Below, piece after piece: positions 36,301-44,830 of a DNA stretch of 64,000 nucleotides (the first letter of the stretch is position 1; every line of letters starts with the position of its first letter). The position numbers were made by a program, and so were the translations under genes. Source of the stretch: Gordonia insulae (GTDB taxonomy: Bacteria; Actinomycetota; Actinomycetes; Mycobacteriales; Mycobacteriaceae). The stretch covers positions 1,550,001 through 1,614,000 of the forward strand of contig NZ_CP033972.1 in the NCBI RefSeq assembly GCF_003855095.1, in the 5' to 3' direction. The notes under the pieces are model-generated. The model was not told the DNA's origin. It made no database searches and saw only the letters and a list, made by a program, of their open reading frames with translations.

Positions 36301-37990
36301 ACGGGCCCTGTGGGCCGCCGTCGACGACACCGCGCGTCTGCGTGACGCACTCGGAGTCCCTGCGCCACTCGGTATTCCGGCCGCCTACCTCGAGCCCGTC
36401 GCCGACCCGGTCGGCGATCTCGTGGGCCGCTACGCCCGCACGCACGGGCCGTTCGTCGTCGCGGATGCCGCGCAGGAACTGGGCATGGCGGTCGGCGTGG
36501 TCCGGGACACGTTGGTGCGGCTGGCCGCCGACCGGCGCGTCGTCGAGGGCGACTTCCTCCCCGACGCCGCACCCGCGGGGAGTCCACGGGTCACGCAGTG
36601 GTGTCATGCCGACGTGCTCGGTCAGATCCGTCGCGGTTCGCTCGCGGCGAGCCGGGCGGAGGTCGCGCCCGTCGGCACCGACGTGCTCACCCGGTTCGTG
36701 ACGTCCTGGCAGCATGTCGACGACGGCCAGACCCTGAGCGGCGTGGACGGCGTGGCGGCGGTGATCGATCAGCTGGCCGGCCACCCGCTCCCCGCGTCGG
36801 CGTGGGAATCGCTCGTCCTGCCCGCCCGGATCGACGACTACACACCGTCGATGCTCGACGAACTGCTGAGTACCGGCGAGGTGATCTGGTCCGGCCACGG
36901 GCGCATCGGCGGTTCGGACGGGTGGATCGCGCTGCATCCGGTCGATGTCGCTCCCCTCACCTTGGCGCCCCCCGATGACATCGACACCGCCGCGCTGCAC
37001 GCGCGCATCACCGAGGTCCTCGCTCCCGGTGGTGCACTCCGATTCGCACAGCTCGCCGACGCCGTCGCCGGTGACGACCCGGGCCGGCCGCCGGCCGCCG
37101 ATGTCGAGGCAGGCCTGTGGGATCTGGTGTGGGCGGGGCGGATCAGCAACGACTCGTTCGCACCGGTGCGCGCGATGCTCACCCCCCGACGAAGCCCGTC
37201 GGCGTCGCGATCGGCGCCTGCGCACCGGTCGCGCGGCCGCGCGCCTCGTCTGCGCGCGCAGCGACTGTCCACCCGATATCTGGCCGAGCACGCATCCGGT
37301 CGGGCGGTGGCGCCGACCGCGAGCGGCCGGTGGTTCGCGCTCGAACACGTCGAGGCCGAACCGACGGTGACCACGCAGGCGTTGTGCGAGCAGTTGCTCG
37401 CCCGCTACGGCGTGATCACCCGCGGCAGCGTGATGGCCGAGGACGTCGTCGGCGGCTTCGCGCGGATCTACAAGGCACTCACCGTGTTCGAGGACAACGG
37501 ACATGTGCGTCGTGGGTATTACGTGGAGGGCCTCGGGGGCGCCCAGTTCGCATCGCCGGCAACCGTCGACGATCTGCGACGGCACGCGCTGAGCGACCGG
37601 CGATCCGGCAACGCCGCCGTGGTCCTGGCCGCCACCGATCCCGCCAATCCGTATGGCGCGGCACTCGACTGGCCCTCGGCATCCGAAGACGGCGGGCACC
37701 GACCTGGCCGCAAGCCGGGGGCGCTGGTCGTCCTGGTCGACGGCACGTTGGTGGTGTTCGTGGAGCGGGGCGGCAAAACCGTGCTGACGTTCACGCAGTC
37801 TCCCGCAGCTCTGGAGGCGGCGGCGGGGGCGCTGGCCTCGCTCGTCCGAGCCGGACGAGTCTCCCGGCTGATGATCGATCAGGTGGACTCACAGCCGGTG
37901 CTCGCAACGGAATTCGCGCGGATTCTGGTCGCCGCGGGTTTCGCCACCACGCCACGCGGTGTGCGCATGCGTTACGGACAACATGCCTGA
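33338..37990 (+). CDS. lhr: Lhr-type ATP-dependent DNA helicase
   Basis: A 1550-aa superfamily 2 helicase of the Lhr (large helicase-related) family. Walker A is APTGSGKT (residues 47-54), the DEVH box is VIVDEVH, and the GLSATVRPPE and ATSSLELGIDMG motifs follow. The long C-terminal half is the Lhr-specific winged-helix and C-terminal region. Mycobacterial Lhr is a 3'-5' DNA translocase induced by DNA damage. The GTG start has GAGGGA about 10 nt upstream; GTG 33320 is an alternative. It overlaps nei by 8 nt, the same pairing as in M. tuberculosis. Confidence 0.95.
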   Translation: MPRKASVLDRFTAPTRRWFTGAFDAPTAAQLGAWSSIADGENTLVIAPTGSGKTLSAFLWALDRLAADPAREHGTRVVYISPLKALAVDVERNLRAPLTGITRAAQELDLAEPNITVGVRSGDTSAAQRRSLVKSPPDILITTPESLYLMLTSAARETLTDVDVVIVDEVHAVAATKRGTHLALTLERLDELLEKPAQRIGLSATVRPPELVAGFLSGAAPCRVVKPPTTKTFDLRVDVPVEDMANIPPPEGSADELDDAFSPTAGSLWPYVESSIVDQIEKNRATIVFANSRRLAERLTARLNEIHAERAEGSHPPPPANPRVAGGAPAFVMASGASSGAEPTLARAHHGSVSKEQRALIEDDLKAGRLACVVATSSLELGIDMGAVDLVIQVEAPPSVANGLQRIGRAGHQVGEISQGVLYPKHRTDLIHCTVTVERMLDGAIEELRVPQNPLDILAQQTIAAAAIDDLDVEHWYEVVRRAAPYRELARQVFDATLDLISGRFPSDEFAELRPRVTWDRDAGTIVGRRGAQRLAVTSGGSIPDRGLFGVFMVGSPGAERAGPMSGEKSTRVGELDEEMVYESRIGDVFALGATSWRIEDITHDRVLVSPAFGQPGRLPFWIGDTVGRPAELGAAIGRFTGAVADPDTLAEHADRLGLTDFARANLAALIGEQREATGHLPTDRTLVVERFRDELGDWRLILHSPYGLRVHAPWASAISARLQNTLGIEGATTASDDGIIVRLPDTDDDPPGAAVFVIEPDAIEQLVTDALADSSMFASRFRECAARALLLPRRDPGRRAPLWQQRQRSAQLLSVASKFPDFPIVLEAVRECLQDVYDLPALIDLLTRIGQRRVRVVETETASPSPFAASMLFGYVGAFMYADDAPLAERRAAALSLDTSLLAQLLGRVDLRELLDPAVIAEVVARLQRLSADRQARDAEDIVDLLRWLGPLSSEDVAARHQGDDPPLGDLADLHRSGQIISINHQGRALWAAVDDTARLRDALGVPAPLGIPAAYLEPVADPVGDLVGRYARTHGPFVVADAAQELGMAVGVVRDTLVRLAADRRVVEGDFLPDAAPAGSPRVTQWCHADVLGQIRRGSLAASRAEVAPVGTDVLTRFVTSWQHVDDGQTLSGVDGVAAVIDQLAGHPLPASAWESLVLPARIDDYTPSMLDELLSTGEVIWSGHGRIGGSDGWIALHPVDVAPLTLAPPDDIDTAALHARITEVLAPGGALRFAQLADAVAGDDPGRPPAADVEAGLWDLVWAGRISNDSFAPVRAMLTPRRSPSASRSAPAHRSRGRAPRLRAQRLSTRYLAEHASGRAVAPTASGRWFALEHVEAEPTVTTQALCEQLLARYGVITRGSVMAEDVVGGFARIYKALTVFEDNGHVRRGYYVEGLGGAQFASPATVDDLRRHALSDRRSGNAAVVLAATDPANPYGAALDWPSASEDGGHRPGRKPGALVVLVDGTLVVFVERGGKTVLTFTQSPAALEAAAGALASLVRAGRVSRLMIDQVDSQPVLATEFARILVAAGFATTPRGVRMRYGQHA

Positions 37991-38777
37991 GGGGGACACC
38001 GTCTACGCCGCGGCCACGAGGCTTCGTGCCGCGCTGGACGGTGAGCGTCTCGTGTACACACAGTTCCGGGTCCCGTCGCTGGCGACCGCTGATCTGTCCG
38101 GCCGCACGGTGACGTCGGTGCGTTCGGTGGGCAAGCATCTGTTGATCGACGTCTCGGGACCGGACGACCATCCCGAGAACGGTGCGGTGAGCATTCATTC
38201 GCACCTGAAGATGGAAGGTGCCTGGCATGTGCACCCACTCGGGCGGCGGTGGCGGCGTCCGGGTTTCCAGGCCCGCGTGGTGCTACGTACCGATCGTCGC
38301 GAGGCGGTCGGATTCGACCTCGGGGTGCTGGAGGTGCTCACCGATCCCGACTCGGCGCTCTCCTACCTCGGTCCGGACCTGCTGGCGGTCGACTGGGACC
38401 GCGCCGAGGCGATCCACCGGATCGAGTCGGTTCCCGACGAGAAGATCGGGATCGCGCTGCTGGATCAACGTCTGGTCGCCGGTATCGGCAACGTCTACCG
38501 CAGCGAGATCTGCTTTCTGCGTGGAGTTCTGCCCACCCGGGCGGTACGCGACGTCGAGGTCGGTGCCGCGGTGGACCTGAGCAGACGACTGCTGTGGTCC
38601 AACCGCGAGCGAACCGCGCGCACGACCACCGGGCAGACCGCCGCCAACGCCCGGATGTGGGTGTACGGACGGCGTGGTCAATGGTGCCGAAAGTGCGGGA
38701 CGCCGATCGAGCGAGGTGACCTCGGCCCGATCGGCGAAGATCGCGTGATCTACTTCTGTCCGCACTGTCAGACCTGA
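37983..38777 (+). CDS. nei: Endonuclease VIII (formamidopyrimidine-DNA glycosylase family)
   Basis: A 264-aa DNA glycosylase/AP lyase that excises oxidised bases. The catalytic N-terminus MPEGDT (Pro2, Glu3), the SVGKHLLI lysine, and a C-terminal zinc finger (WCRKCG...FCPHC) are intact. It overlaps lhr by 8 nt, so the repair glycosylase and helicase are co-expressed, as in M. tuberculosis (Rv3296-Rv3297). Confidence 0.95.
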   Translation: MPEGDTVYAAATRLRAALDGERLVYTQFRVPSLATADLSGRTVTSVRSVGKHLLIDVSGPDDHPENGAVSIHSHLKMEGAWHVHPLGRRWRRPGFQARVVLRTDRREAVGFDLGVLEVLTDPDSALSYLGPDLLAVDWDRAEAIHRIESVPDEKIGIALLDQRLVAGIGNVYRSEICFLRGVLPTRAVRDVEVGAAVDLSRRLLWSNRERTARTTTGQTAANARMWVYGRRGQWCRKCGTPIERGDLGPIGEDRVIYFCPHCQT

Positions 38778-38800
38778 AGTGACTGTCAGACGTGAAGTGA
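38765..38800 (+). repeat. 18-bp tandem duplication across the nei stop codon
   Basis: CTGTCAGACCTGAAGTGA is followed directly by CTGTCAGACGTGAAGTGA, differing at one base. The first copy contains the nei stop. It is most simply a recent slippage duplication in the 3' untranslated region. Confidence 0.8.
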
Positions 38801-38840
38801 CTGCGATGGCATGTCCTGCCGAGCGATACCCGCCCCCGAA

Positions 38841-39263
38841 TCAGACCGGGTACCGTTCGGGCTCCGGACCGAACTGGAAACGCCGACCGGCGATCTCGGC
38901 GACCGAGATCTCGACGTAGTTGTACTTGATCGTGGGAATCCACGGCCGGAGCGACAACTCGTCGGCGGCGGCGATGTCATGGGTCGAGACCAGCACTCGT
39001 GCAGTACCTTTCGCGACGACGCTCCATCCGCCGACGGCGTCGTGGTCGTCGGCCTCGAAGGCGACGTTCTCGTTCACCGCGATCTGGGCGAGTTTGGTTC
39101 CCTCGCCCGTGCGGAAGACGATCCGTCCGTCACCGGCATGGTAGTTGACCGGGTAGATGTCCGGTTGCCCGTTGACGCTCAGCGCGATTCGGCCCAGCGT
39201 GACGGTCGCGAGGAGTTCCGCGGCCTCGTCGTCGGTCAGTACCTGCACCACATTGTCGACCAT
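38841..39263 (-). CDS. Pyridoxamine 5'-phosphate oxidase-like flavin/F420-binding protein
   Basis: A 140-aa split-barrel protein. The LGRIALSVNGQPDIYPVNY stretch and FRTGEGTKLA are typical of the PNPOx-like/FDOR families that bind FMN or F420. Substrate unknown. The ATG at 39263 is preferred because AGAAGGA lies 6 nt upstream; the in-frame ATG at 39281 has no ribosome site. Single gene convergent with nei. Confidence 0.82.
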   Translation of the reverse strand: MVDNVVQVLTDDEAAELLATVTLGRIALSVNGQPDIYPVNYHAGDGRIVFRTGEGTKLAQIAVNENVAFEADDHDAVGGWSVVAKGTARVLVSTHDIAAADELSLRPWIPTIKYNYVEISVAEIAGRRFQFGPEPERYPV

Positions 39264-39380
39264 GATCTGTCCTTCTGCCATAACCCATTGTTCCGGCGGC
39301 GGGCATACCACCACCAGAGCAGAAGGTCCCGATCTGTGCGATCGGGACCTCCCGGTGCGAGGGATCAGATCAGCCGCGCC

Positions 39381-41123
39381 TCACTCCGGTACGGGCACCG
39401 GCTCCAGGATCTCCGGCCGCGACTCGGGCGCGGCGGCACGAAGGGCATCGGCCGAATCGTCGTCCGGTTGCTGCTGGGACGCGATCTCGGCCTCGACGCG
39501 GGCTACGTAGGTGGCAACCTCGAAGGCGGTCTGCTCGGGTGTCCATCCCAGAACCGGCGCGAGGATGTCGGCGACCTCCTGCGCGCAATCCACCCCGCGG
39601 TGCGGGTATTCGATGGCGATCCGCGTCCGGCGGGCCAACACGTCCTCGAGATGGAGTGCGGCCTCGTCGATCGCGGCGTACAAGATCTCGACCCGCAGAT
39701 ACTGGGGTGCCGCGGCGACCGGCTGCAGCAGCGACGGATCATCGGCAGCGTAGTAGAGCACGTCGTCGATCAGCGACCCGTACCGGTTGAGCAGACGCCG
39801 AATCCGGTACGGGTGCAGTCCGTATCGCTGTCCGAGGTGTTCGCACTGGTTGATCAGCGCGAAGTAGCCGTCCGCGCCGAGGAGCGGTACGCGTTCGGTG
39901 ATCGACGGTGCGACCCGGGTGGGGATGAAGTCGGTGCATGCGTCGACGGCGTCCGCCGCCATCACCCGGTAGGTGGTGTACTTACCGCCTGCGATCGACA
40001 CCAGCCCGGGCGCGACCACCGCGACCGCGTGCTCGCGGGACAGTTTCGACGTCTCGTCGTCCTCGCCCGCGAGGAGCGGACGCAGGCCGGCGTAGACCCC
40101 TTCGATGTCACCGTGGGTGATCTTGGTGACCAGCACCTCGTTGACGCGCTCGATGATGTAGTCGATGTCGGCACGGGTGGCCGCCGGATGTGCGAGGTCG
40201 AGATTCCAGTCGGTGTCGGTGGTCCCGATGATCCAGTGGGTCTCCCAGGGGATCACGAACAACACCGAGTTGTCGGTGCGCAGGATGATCGCGGTCTCGC
40301 TGACTATGCGGTCGCGGGGCACCACGATGTGCACGCCCTTGGATGCACGGACCTTGAAGTGGCCACGCTGTTTTGACAGCGCCTGGACTTCGTCGGTCCA
40401 GACCCCGGCGGCGTTGATCACACAGTGCGCACGTACCTCGGCGAGGTCTCCGGTCTCCGAATCACGAACGCGCACACCGAGTACCCGGTCGGCCTCACGG
40501 AGGAAGCCCACCACCTGGGTGGACGTCCGGATCACCGCGCCGTAGTTCGCCGCGGTCCGGGCGACCGTCAGGCTGTGCCGGGCGTCGTCGACCACGGTGT
40601 CGTAGTAGCGGATCCCGCCGATCAGCGAGTTCCGCTTCAGGGCCGGTGCCACGCGCAGCGCGCCCGAACGCGTCACATGGTGTTGGCCGGGAACCGATTT
40701 CGCACCACCCATGCGGTCGTACAGGAAGATCCCGGCGGCGACGTAGGGCCGCTCCCAGACTCGTCGGGTCAGCGGATAGAGGAACGGCAGCGGCTTCACC
40801 AGATGCGGGGCGAGCAGGCGGAGGGAGAGCTCACGTTCCCGCAGTGCCTCGCGCACCAATCCGAACTCGAGCTGCTCGAGGTAGCGGAGGCCACCGTGGA
40901 ACATCTTCGACGATCTGCTCGACGTCCCGGATGCGATGTCGCGGGCCTCGACCAACGCCACCCGCAGTCCTCGGGTGGCCGCGTCGAGCGCGGCGCCCAC
41001 ACCGACGACGCCACCTCCGATGACCACGACGTCGAATTGTTCACTGCTCAACCGGCGCCATGCCTCGGCACGGTAGAGCGGACCCATATCCGCTGGTCGG
41101 TCCGGGTTGAACTCGGTACTCAT
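39381..41123 (-). CDS. glpD: Glycerol-3-phosphate dehydrogenase (FAD-dependent)
   Basis: A 580-aa membrane-associated flavoenzyme oxidising glycerol-3-phosphate to dihydroxyacetone phosphate. The Rossmann GGGVVGVGAALDAATRG motif (about residues 37-53), SSRSSKMFHGGLRYLEQ and the C-terminal GlpD cap domain are present. It faces glpK across a 116-bp region, so glycerol uptake-phosphorylation and oxidation are jointly placed. Corresponds to glpD2 (Rv3302c) in the M. tuberculosis order. Confidence 0.95.
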   Translation of the reverse strand: MSTEFNPDRPADMGPLYRAEAWRRLSSEQFDVVVIGGGVVGVGAALDAATRGLRVALVEARDIASGTSSRSSKMFHGGLRYLEQLEFGLVREALRERELSLRLLAPHLVKPLPFLYPLTRRVWERPYVAAGIFLYDRMGGAKSVPGQHHVTRSGALRVAPALKRNSLIGGIRYYDTVVDDARHSLTVARTAANYGAVIRTSTQVVGFLREADRVLGVRVRDSETGDLAEVRAHCVINAAGVWTDEVQALSKQRGHFKVRASKGVHIVVPRDRIVSETAIILRTDNSVLFVIPWETHWIIGTTDTDWNLDLAHPAATRADIDYIIERVNEVLVTKITHGDIEGVYAGLRPLLAGEDDETSKLSREHAVAVVAPGLVSIAGGKYTTYRVMAADAVDACTDFIPTRVAPSITERVPLLGADGYFALINQCEHLGQRYGLHPYRIRRLLNRYGSLIDDVLYYAADDPSLLQPVAAAPQYLRVEILYAAIDEAALHLEDVLARRTRIAIEYPHRGVDCAQEVADILAPVLGWTPEQTAFEVATYVARVEAEIASQQQPDDDSADALRAAAPESRPEILEPVPVPE

Positions 41124-41138
41124 GTTTTCCGAGCCTAG

Positions 41139-41212
41139 GTCATGTCCCGTGATTCCGCCCGGAGGCCTGCGGCAGGAGGACGAGACGACATGACGTCGAT
41201 CGATCTCACGGG
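41139..41212. promoter_or_regulatory. Nested inverted repeats in the glpD/glpK divergent region
   Basis: GTCATGTC (41139-41146) matches inverted GACATGAC (41187-41194), and CCCGTGA (41146-41152) matches inverted TCACGGG (41206-41212). Two paired arms in a divergent promoter suggest an operator for a glycerol-responsive regulator; none is encoded nearby. Confidence 0.35.
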
Positions 41213-41239
41213 CAGCCGCCGCGTGCGACACTGTGCGGC

Positions 41240-42748
41240 GTGGGAAGCGCAAGCACATACGTCGCGGCCATCGACCAGGGCACCACCTCGACGCGGGCGA
41301 TGATCTTCGATCATCAGGGGCGGGTGGTCAGCAGCGAACAGATCGAGCACGAGCAGATCTTTCCGCGTGCCGGATGGGTCGAGCACGATGCCTCGGAGAT
41401 CTGGCGCAACACGCGACGGGTCGCCGCCGCGGCGCTGGCGTCGGTCGACCTCAAGCACGGCGACATCGCCGCGTGCGGGCTCACCAACCAACGTGAGACG
41501 ACTCTCATCTGGGACCGCGAGACCGGCGAGCCGATCCACAACGCGATCGTGTGGCAGGACACCCGCACCAACGACCTCTGCCGCGAACTGGCCGGTGACG
41601 TCGGGGTGGACCGGTACCGCGACCGCACCGGCCTGCCGCTCTCGACATACTTCGCGGGCCCGAAGATCCGCTGGCTGCTCGACTCCGTCGACGGCGCCCG
41701 CGAGCGCGCCGAGGCCGGCGAACTGTGCTTCGGCACAATGGATTCGTGGACTGCCTGGAACATGACCGGCGGTCCGGACGGCGGACTGCACATCACCGAC
41801 GTCACCAACGCGTCGAGGACCATGCTGATGGACCTGCGCACCCTGGCCTGGGACGAGGAGATCTGCGCCGAGATGGGCATCCCGACCGCCCTGCTGCCCG
41901 AGATCCGCAGTTCCTCCGAGGTCTACGGGCCGCTCCGCGAGCACGGTTCGCTGCCCGGGGTGCCGTTGGCCGGCATCCTCGGCGACCAGCAGGCGGCAAC
42001 GTTCGGGCAGGCGTGCCTCGATCCCGGTGAGGCGAAGAACACCTACGGCACCGGCAATTTCCTGCTGCTCAACACCGGTACCGAACCCGTGTTCAGCGAT
42101 CACGGGCTACTGACCACCGTCTGTTACCGGATCGGAGATCAGCGGGCCCGCTACGCGCTCGAGGGTTCGATCGCGGTCACCGGATCGCTGGTGCAGTGGC
42201 TGCGCGACAACCTCGGACTGTTCACCCACGCGAGCGAGATCGAGACGCTCGCCGCGTCCGTCGAGGACAACGGCGACACCTATTTCGTCCCCGCGTTCTC
42301 CGGACTGTTCGCACCTCGCTGGCGACCCGACGCGCGTGGCGTCATCGTCGGGCTGACCAGGTTCGTCAACAAAGGCCATCTCGCCCGGGCGGCGTTGGAG
42401 GCCAGCGCTTTTCAGACGCGCGAGGTAATCGAGGCGATGCAGGCGGACTCCGGCGTGGAATTGTCCACCCTCAAGGTGGACGGCGGCATGGTCGTCAACG
42501 ACCTGCTCATGCAGTTCCAGGCCGACATCCTCGACGTCCCGGTCGTCCGGCCGGTGGTCAACGAGACGACCGCGCTGGGCGCCGCCTACGCCGCAGGGCT
42601 CGCCGTCGGCTACTGGGAGTCCGAGGACGAGATCCGTGCCAACTGGGCCGAGGACAGGCGGTGGGAACCGCAGATGGGCGACGACGAACGCGATCGCCTC
42701 TACACCGGCTGGAATCGCGCCGTGGAGCACAGCCTCGACCTCGGTTGA
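41240..42748 (+). CDS. glpK: Glycerol kinase
   Basis: A 502-aa FGGY-family kinase that makes glycerol-3-phosphate. Seen are the N-terminal [15 protein letters not shown] phosphate loop, the GLTNQRETT and WQDTRT substrate-binding segments, GILGDQQAA and the C-terminal [13 protein letters not shown] adenosine motif. Start is GTG. Divergent from glpD with which it shares a pathway. Confidence 0.96.
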   Translation: MGSASTYVAAIDQGTTSTRAMIFDHQGRVVSSEQIEHEQIFPRAGWVEHDASEIWRNTRRVAAAALASVDLKHGDIAACGLTNQRETTLIWDRETGEPIHNAIVWQDTRTNDLCRELAGDVGVDRYRDRTGLPLSTYFAGPKIRWLLDSVDGARERAEAGELCFGTMDSWTAWNMTGGPDGGLHITDVTNASRTMLMDLRTLAWDEEICAEMGIPTALLPEIRSSSEVYGPLREHGSLPGVPLAGILGDQQAATFGQACLDPGEAKNTYGTGNFLLLNTGTEPVFSDHGLLTTVCYRIGDQRARYALEGSIAVTGSLVQWLRDNLGLFTHASEIETLAASVEDNGDTYFVPAFSGLFAPRWRPDARGVIVGLTRFVNKGHLARAALEASAFQTREVIEAMQADSGVELSTLKVDGGMVVNDLLMQFQADILDVPVVRPVVNETTALGAAYAAGLAVGYWESEDEIRANWAEDRRWEPQMGDDERDRLYTGWNRAVEHSLDLG

Positions 42749-42799
42749 GGGTGAGATCCGGACGCCCGACGACCGACCCGACGCCGACTCCGGACTCCG

Positions 42800-44203
42800 C
42801 TAGTCGAGGTCGTCGTGCCGGACCAGCTGCCGGGCGGCCTCGATCACCGATCCGGACAGCGACGGGTAGACCGAGAAGGTCTGTGCGAGATCGGACACCG
42901 TCAGTTTGTTCTGCACCGCGAGTGCGATCGGCAGGATGAGCTCGGACGCCGTCGGGGCGACCACCACGCCACCGATCACCACACCGGTCGCCGGTCGGCA
43001 GAAGATCTTCACGAATCCGCGTCGCAGACCGCTCATCTTGGCACGCGGGTTGGTCGCCAACGGCAACATGACGGTTCGGGCCGGGTACTCGCCGGAGTCG
43101 ATGGCCCGCTGGGACACCCCGACGGTGGCGATCTCGGGTCGCGTGAAGATCGCCGACGCAACGGTCTTCAGCTTGATCGGACTGACCCCCTCCCCGAGGG
43201 AGTGGTACATCGCGATACGACCCTGCATCGCCGCGACCGACGCCAGCGGGAGCAGACCGGTGCAGTCGCCGGCGGCGTAGACCCCCGCGACCGAGGTCCG
43301 TGACACACGGTCGACGGTGATGAAACCGCCGCGATCGACCTCCACGCCGGCGCGTTCGAGGCCCAGGTCGTTCGTGTTGGGGACCGAGCCGACGGTCATC
43401 AGGACGTGCGAACCGGTGACGGTGCGGCCGTCGGCCAGATGTGCGGTCACCGAATCCCCGTGCCGCTCAACCCGGTCGGCGCGCGCGTGCTTGATCAGCT
43501 CCACACCGCGCTCGGCCAGTGCGTCCTCGAGGACCAGGGCAGCGTCCTCGTCCTCGCCGGGCAGCACGCGATCACGGCTGGACACCAGCGTGACCCGAAC
43601 ACCGAGTTCGGTGTAGGCGTGCACGAACTCGGCACCGGTGACACCGGAACCGATCACGACGAGGTGCTCGGGCAGCTGCTCGAGGTCGTAGAGCTGCCGC
43701 CACGTCAGGATCCGGTCACCGTCGGGTCGGGCATCGGGCAGGACACGCGGCGAGGCACCCGTGGCGATCAGCACGACATCGCCCTCGTACCGCTCGGTGG
43801 ACCCGTCGTCGAGGGTGGCGATGACCCCGTGCGTCGACACCCCGAGCTGGCGCTCGTCGAGCTGGGCCCGGCCCGACACGAGCTTGACGCCCTCGCTGAT
43901 CAATCGGGACCGGATGTCGGCGGACTGGGCGAACGCGAGGTCGCGGACACGCTGGTGGATCTGGGGCAGGGTGACCAGGGCGTCGTCGGTACGGATGTTG
44001 ATGCCCAGATCGACGGCCTTGCGCACCTCGGTCCGGATGCCGGTGGAGGCGATGAAGGTCTTCGACGGCACGCAGTCCCACAACACGCACGCGCCACCGA
44101 CGCCGTCGGAGTCGATCACCGTGATGTCGGCGCCGTAGGCGGCCGCGGCCAACGCGGCCTCATAACCCGCAGGTCCACCACCGATGATCACGATCTTGGT
44201 CAC
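42800..44203 (-). CDS. lpdA: LpdA-type flavoprotein disulfide reductase family NAD(P)H quinone reductase
   Basis: A 467-aa protein with two Rossmann motifs (GGGPAGYEAALAA; GSGVTGAEFVHAYTELG) and the YAAGDCTGLLPLASVAAMQGR FAD segment in two parts. M. tuberculosis LpdA lacks lipoamide dehydrogenase activity and reduces quinones. Here the active-site region is GGACVLWDCVPSK: both Cys39 and Cys44 of a C-x4-C are present, whereas the C-terminal HPT-E catalytic dyad is replaced by YPSLSG. The GTG start is used because AGGA lies 8 nt upstream; ATG 44224 would include that ribosome site. Same neighbours as Rv3303c. Confidence 0.88.
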   Translation of the reverse strand: MTKIVIIGGGPAGYEAALAAAAYGADITVIDSDGVGGACVLWDCVPSKTFIASTGIRTEVRKAVDLGINIRTDDALVTLPQIHQRVRDLAFAQSADIRSRLISEGVKLVSGRAQLDERQLGVSTHGVIATLDDGSTERYEGDVVLIATGASPRVLPDARPDGDRILTWRQLYDLEQLPEHLVVIGSGVTGAEFVHAYTELGVRVTLVSSRDRVLPGEDEDAALVLEDALAERGVELIKHARADRVERHGDSVTAHLADGRTVTGSHVLMTVGSVPNTNDLGLERAGVEVDRGGFITVDRVSRTSVAGVYAAGDCTGLLPLASVAAMQGRIAMYHSLGEGVSPIKLKTVASAIFTRPEIATVGVSQRAIDSGEYPARTVMLPLATNPRAKMSGLRRGFVKIFCRPATGVVIGGVVVAPTASELILPIALAVQNKLTVSDLAQTFSVYPSLSGSVIEAARQLVRHDDLD

Positions 44204-44335
44204 AGTTGAAAGTCCTCTCGCCATCCTCGGCTGCGCACGTGGTCGTCCTCCAACCTAGTCCCCCGGCGGCTGCGCGGCGCGCGGGTGGGGAGCCTCGGCT
44301 TTCGCGCTGCGCGTCGAGCATCTAGGCTTTCGCCC

Positions 44336-44817
44336 GTGCCGATATACGCCGCCTACGGTTCGAACATGCATCCCGAGCAGATGGCCGAGCGTGCACCCCA
44401 CTCCCCGATGTCGGGAACCGGCTGGCTGCGCGGATGGCGTCTGACCTTCGGGGCGGCGACATCGGCTGGGAGGGCTCACTCGCCACCGTCACCGAGGACC
44501 CCGACAACCCGGACGCCAAGGTCTTCATCGTGCTCTACGACGTCACCGCCGAGGACGAGGAGAACCTCGACCGGTGGGAGGGTTCCGAACTCGGCATCCA
44601 CGTGAAGCTGCGCGCACGGGTGGAGACCGCCGACGGCCCGGTACTCGCGTGGCTCTACGTGCTCGATGCCTACGAAGGTGGCCTGCCGTCGGCCCGCTAT
44701 CTCGGGGTCATGGCCGAGGCCGCGGAGATCGCCGGTGCACCTGCCGAATACGTCCAGCAGTTGCGCCTGCGGGAATCCCGCAACGTCGGTCCCGGGCCGG
44801 GGCCCATCGAGCCCTGA
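44336..44817 (+). pseudogene. Gamma-glutamylcyclotransferase-like gene with a one-base frameshift
   Basis: The first part (GTG 44336, VPIYAAYGSNMHPEQM, ending GWRLTFG) and the second part (GGDIGWEGSLATVTED onward to 44817) are both clear GGCT/AIG2-fold sequence matching Rv3304, but lie in different frames. The phase changes at the run of four G at 44450-44453; one additional G would restore a continuous protein of about 160 aa. The downstream frame is otherwise intact, so this is either a recent inactivation or a sequencing/assembly indel. Intact relatives act on gamma-glutamyl amines or are of unknown role. Confidence 0.85.
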
Positions 44818-44830
44818 GCGGCTGCCGTCC

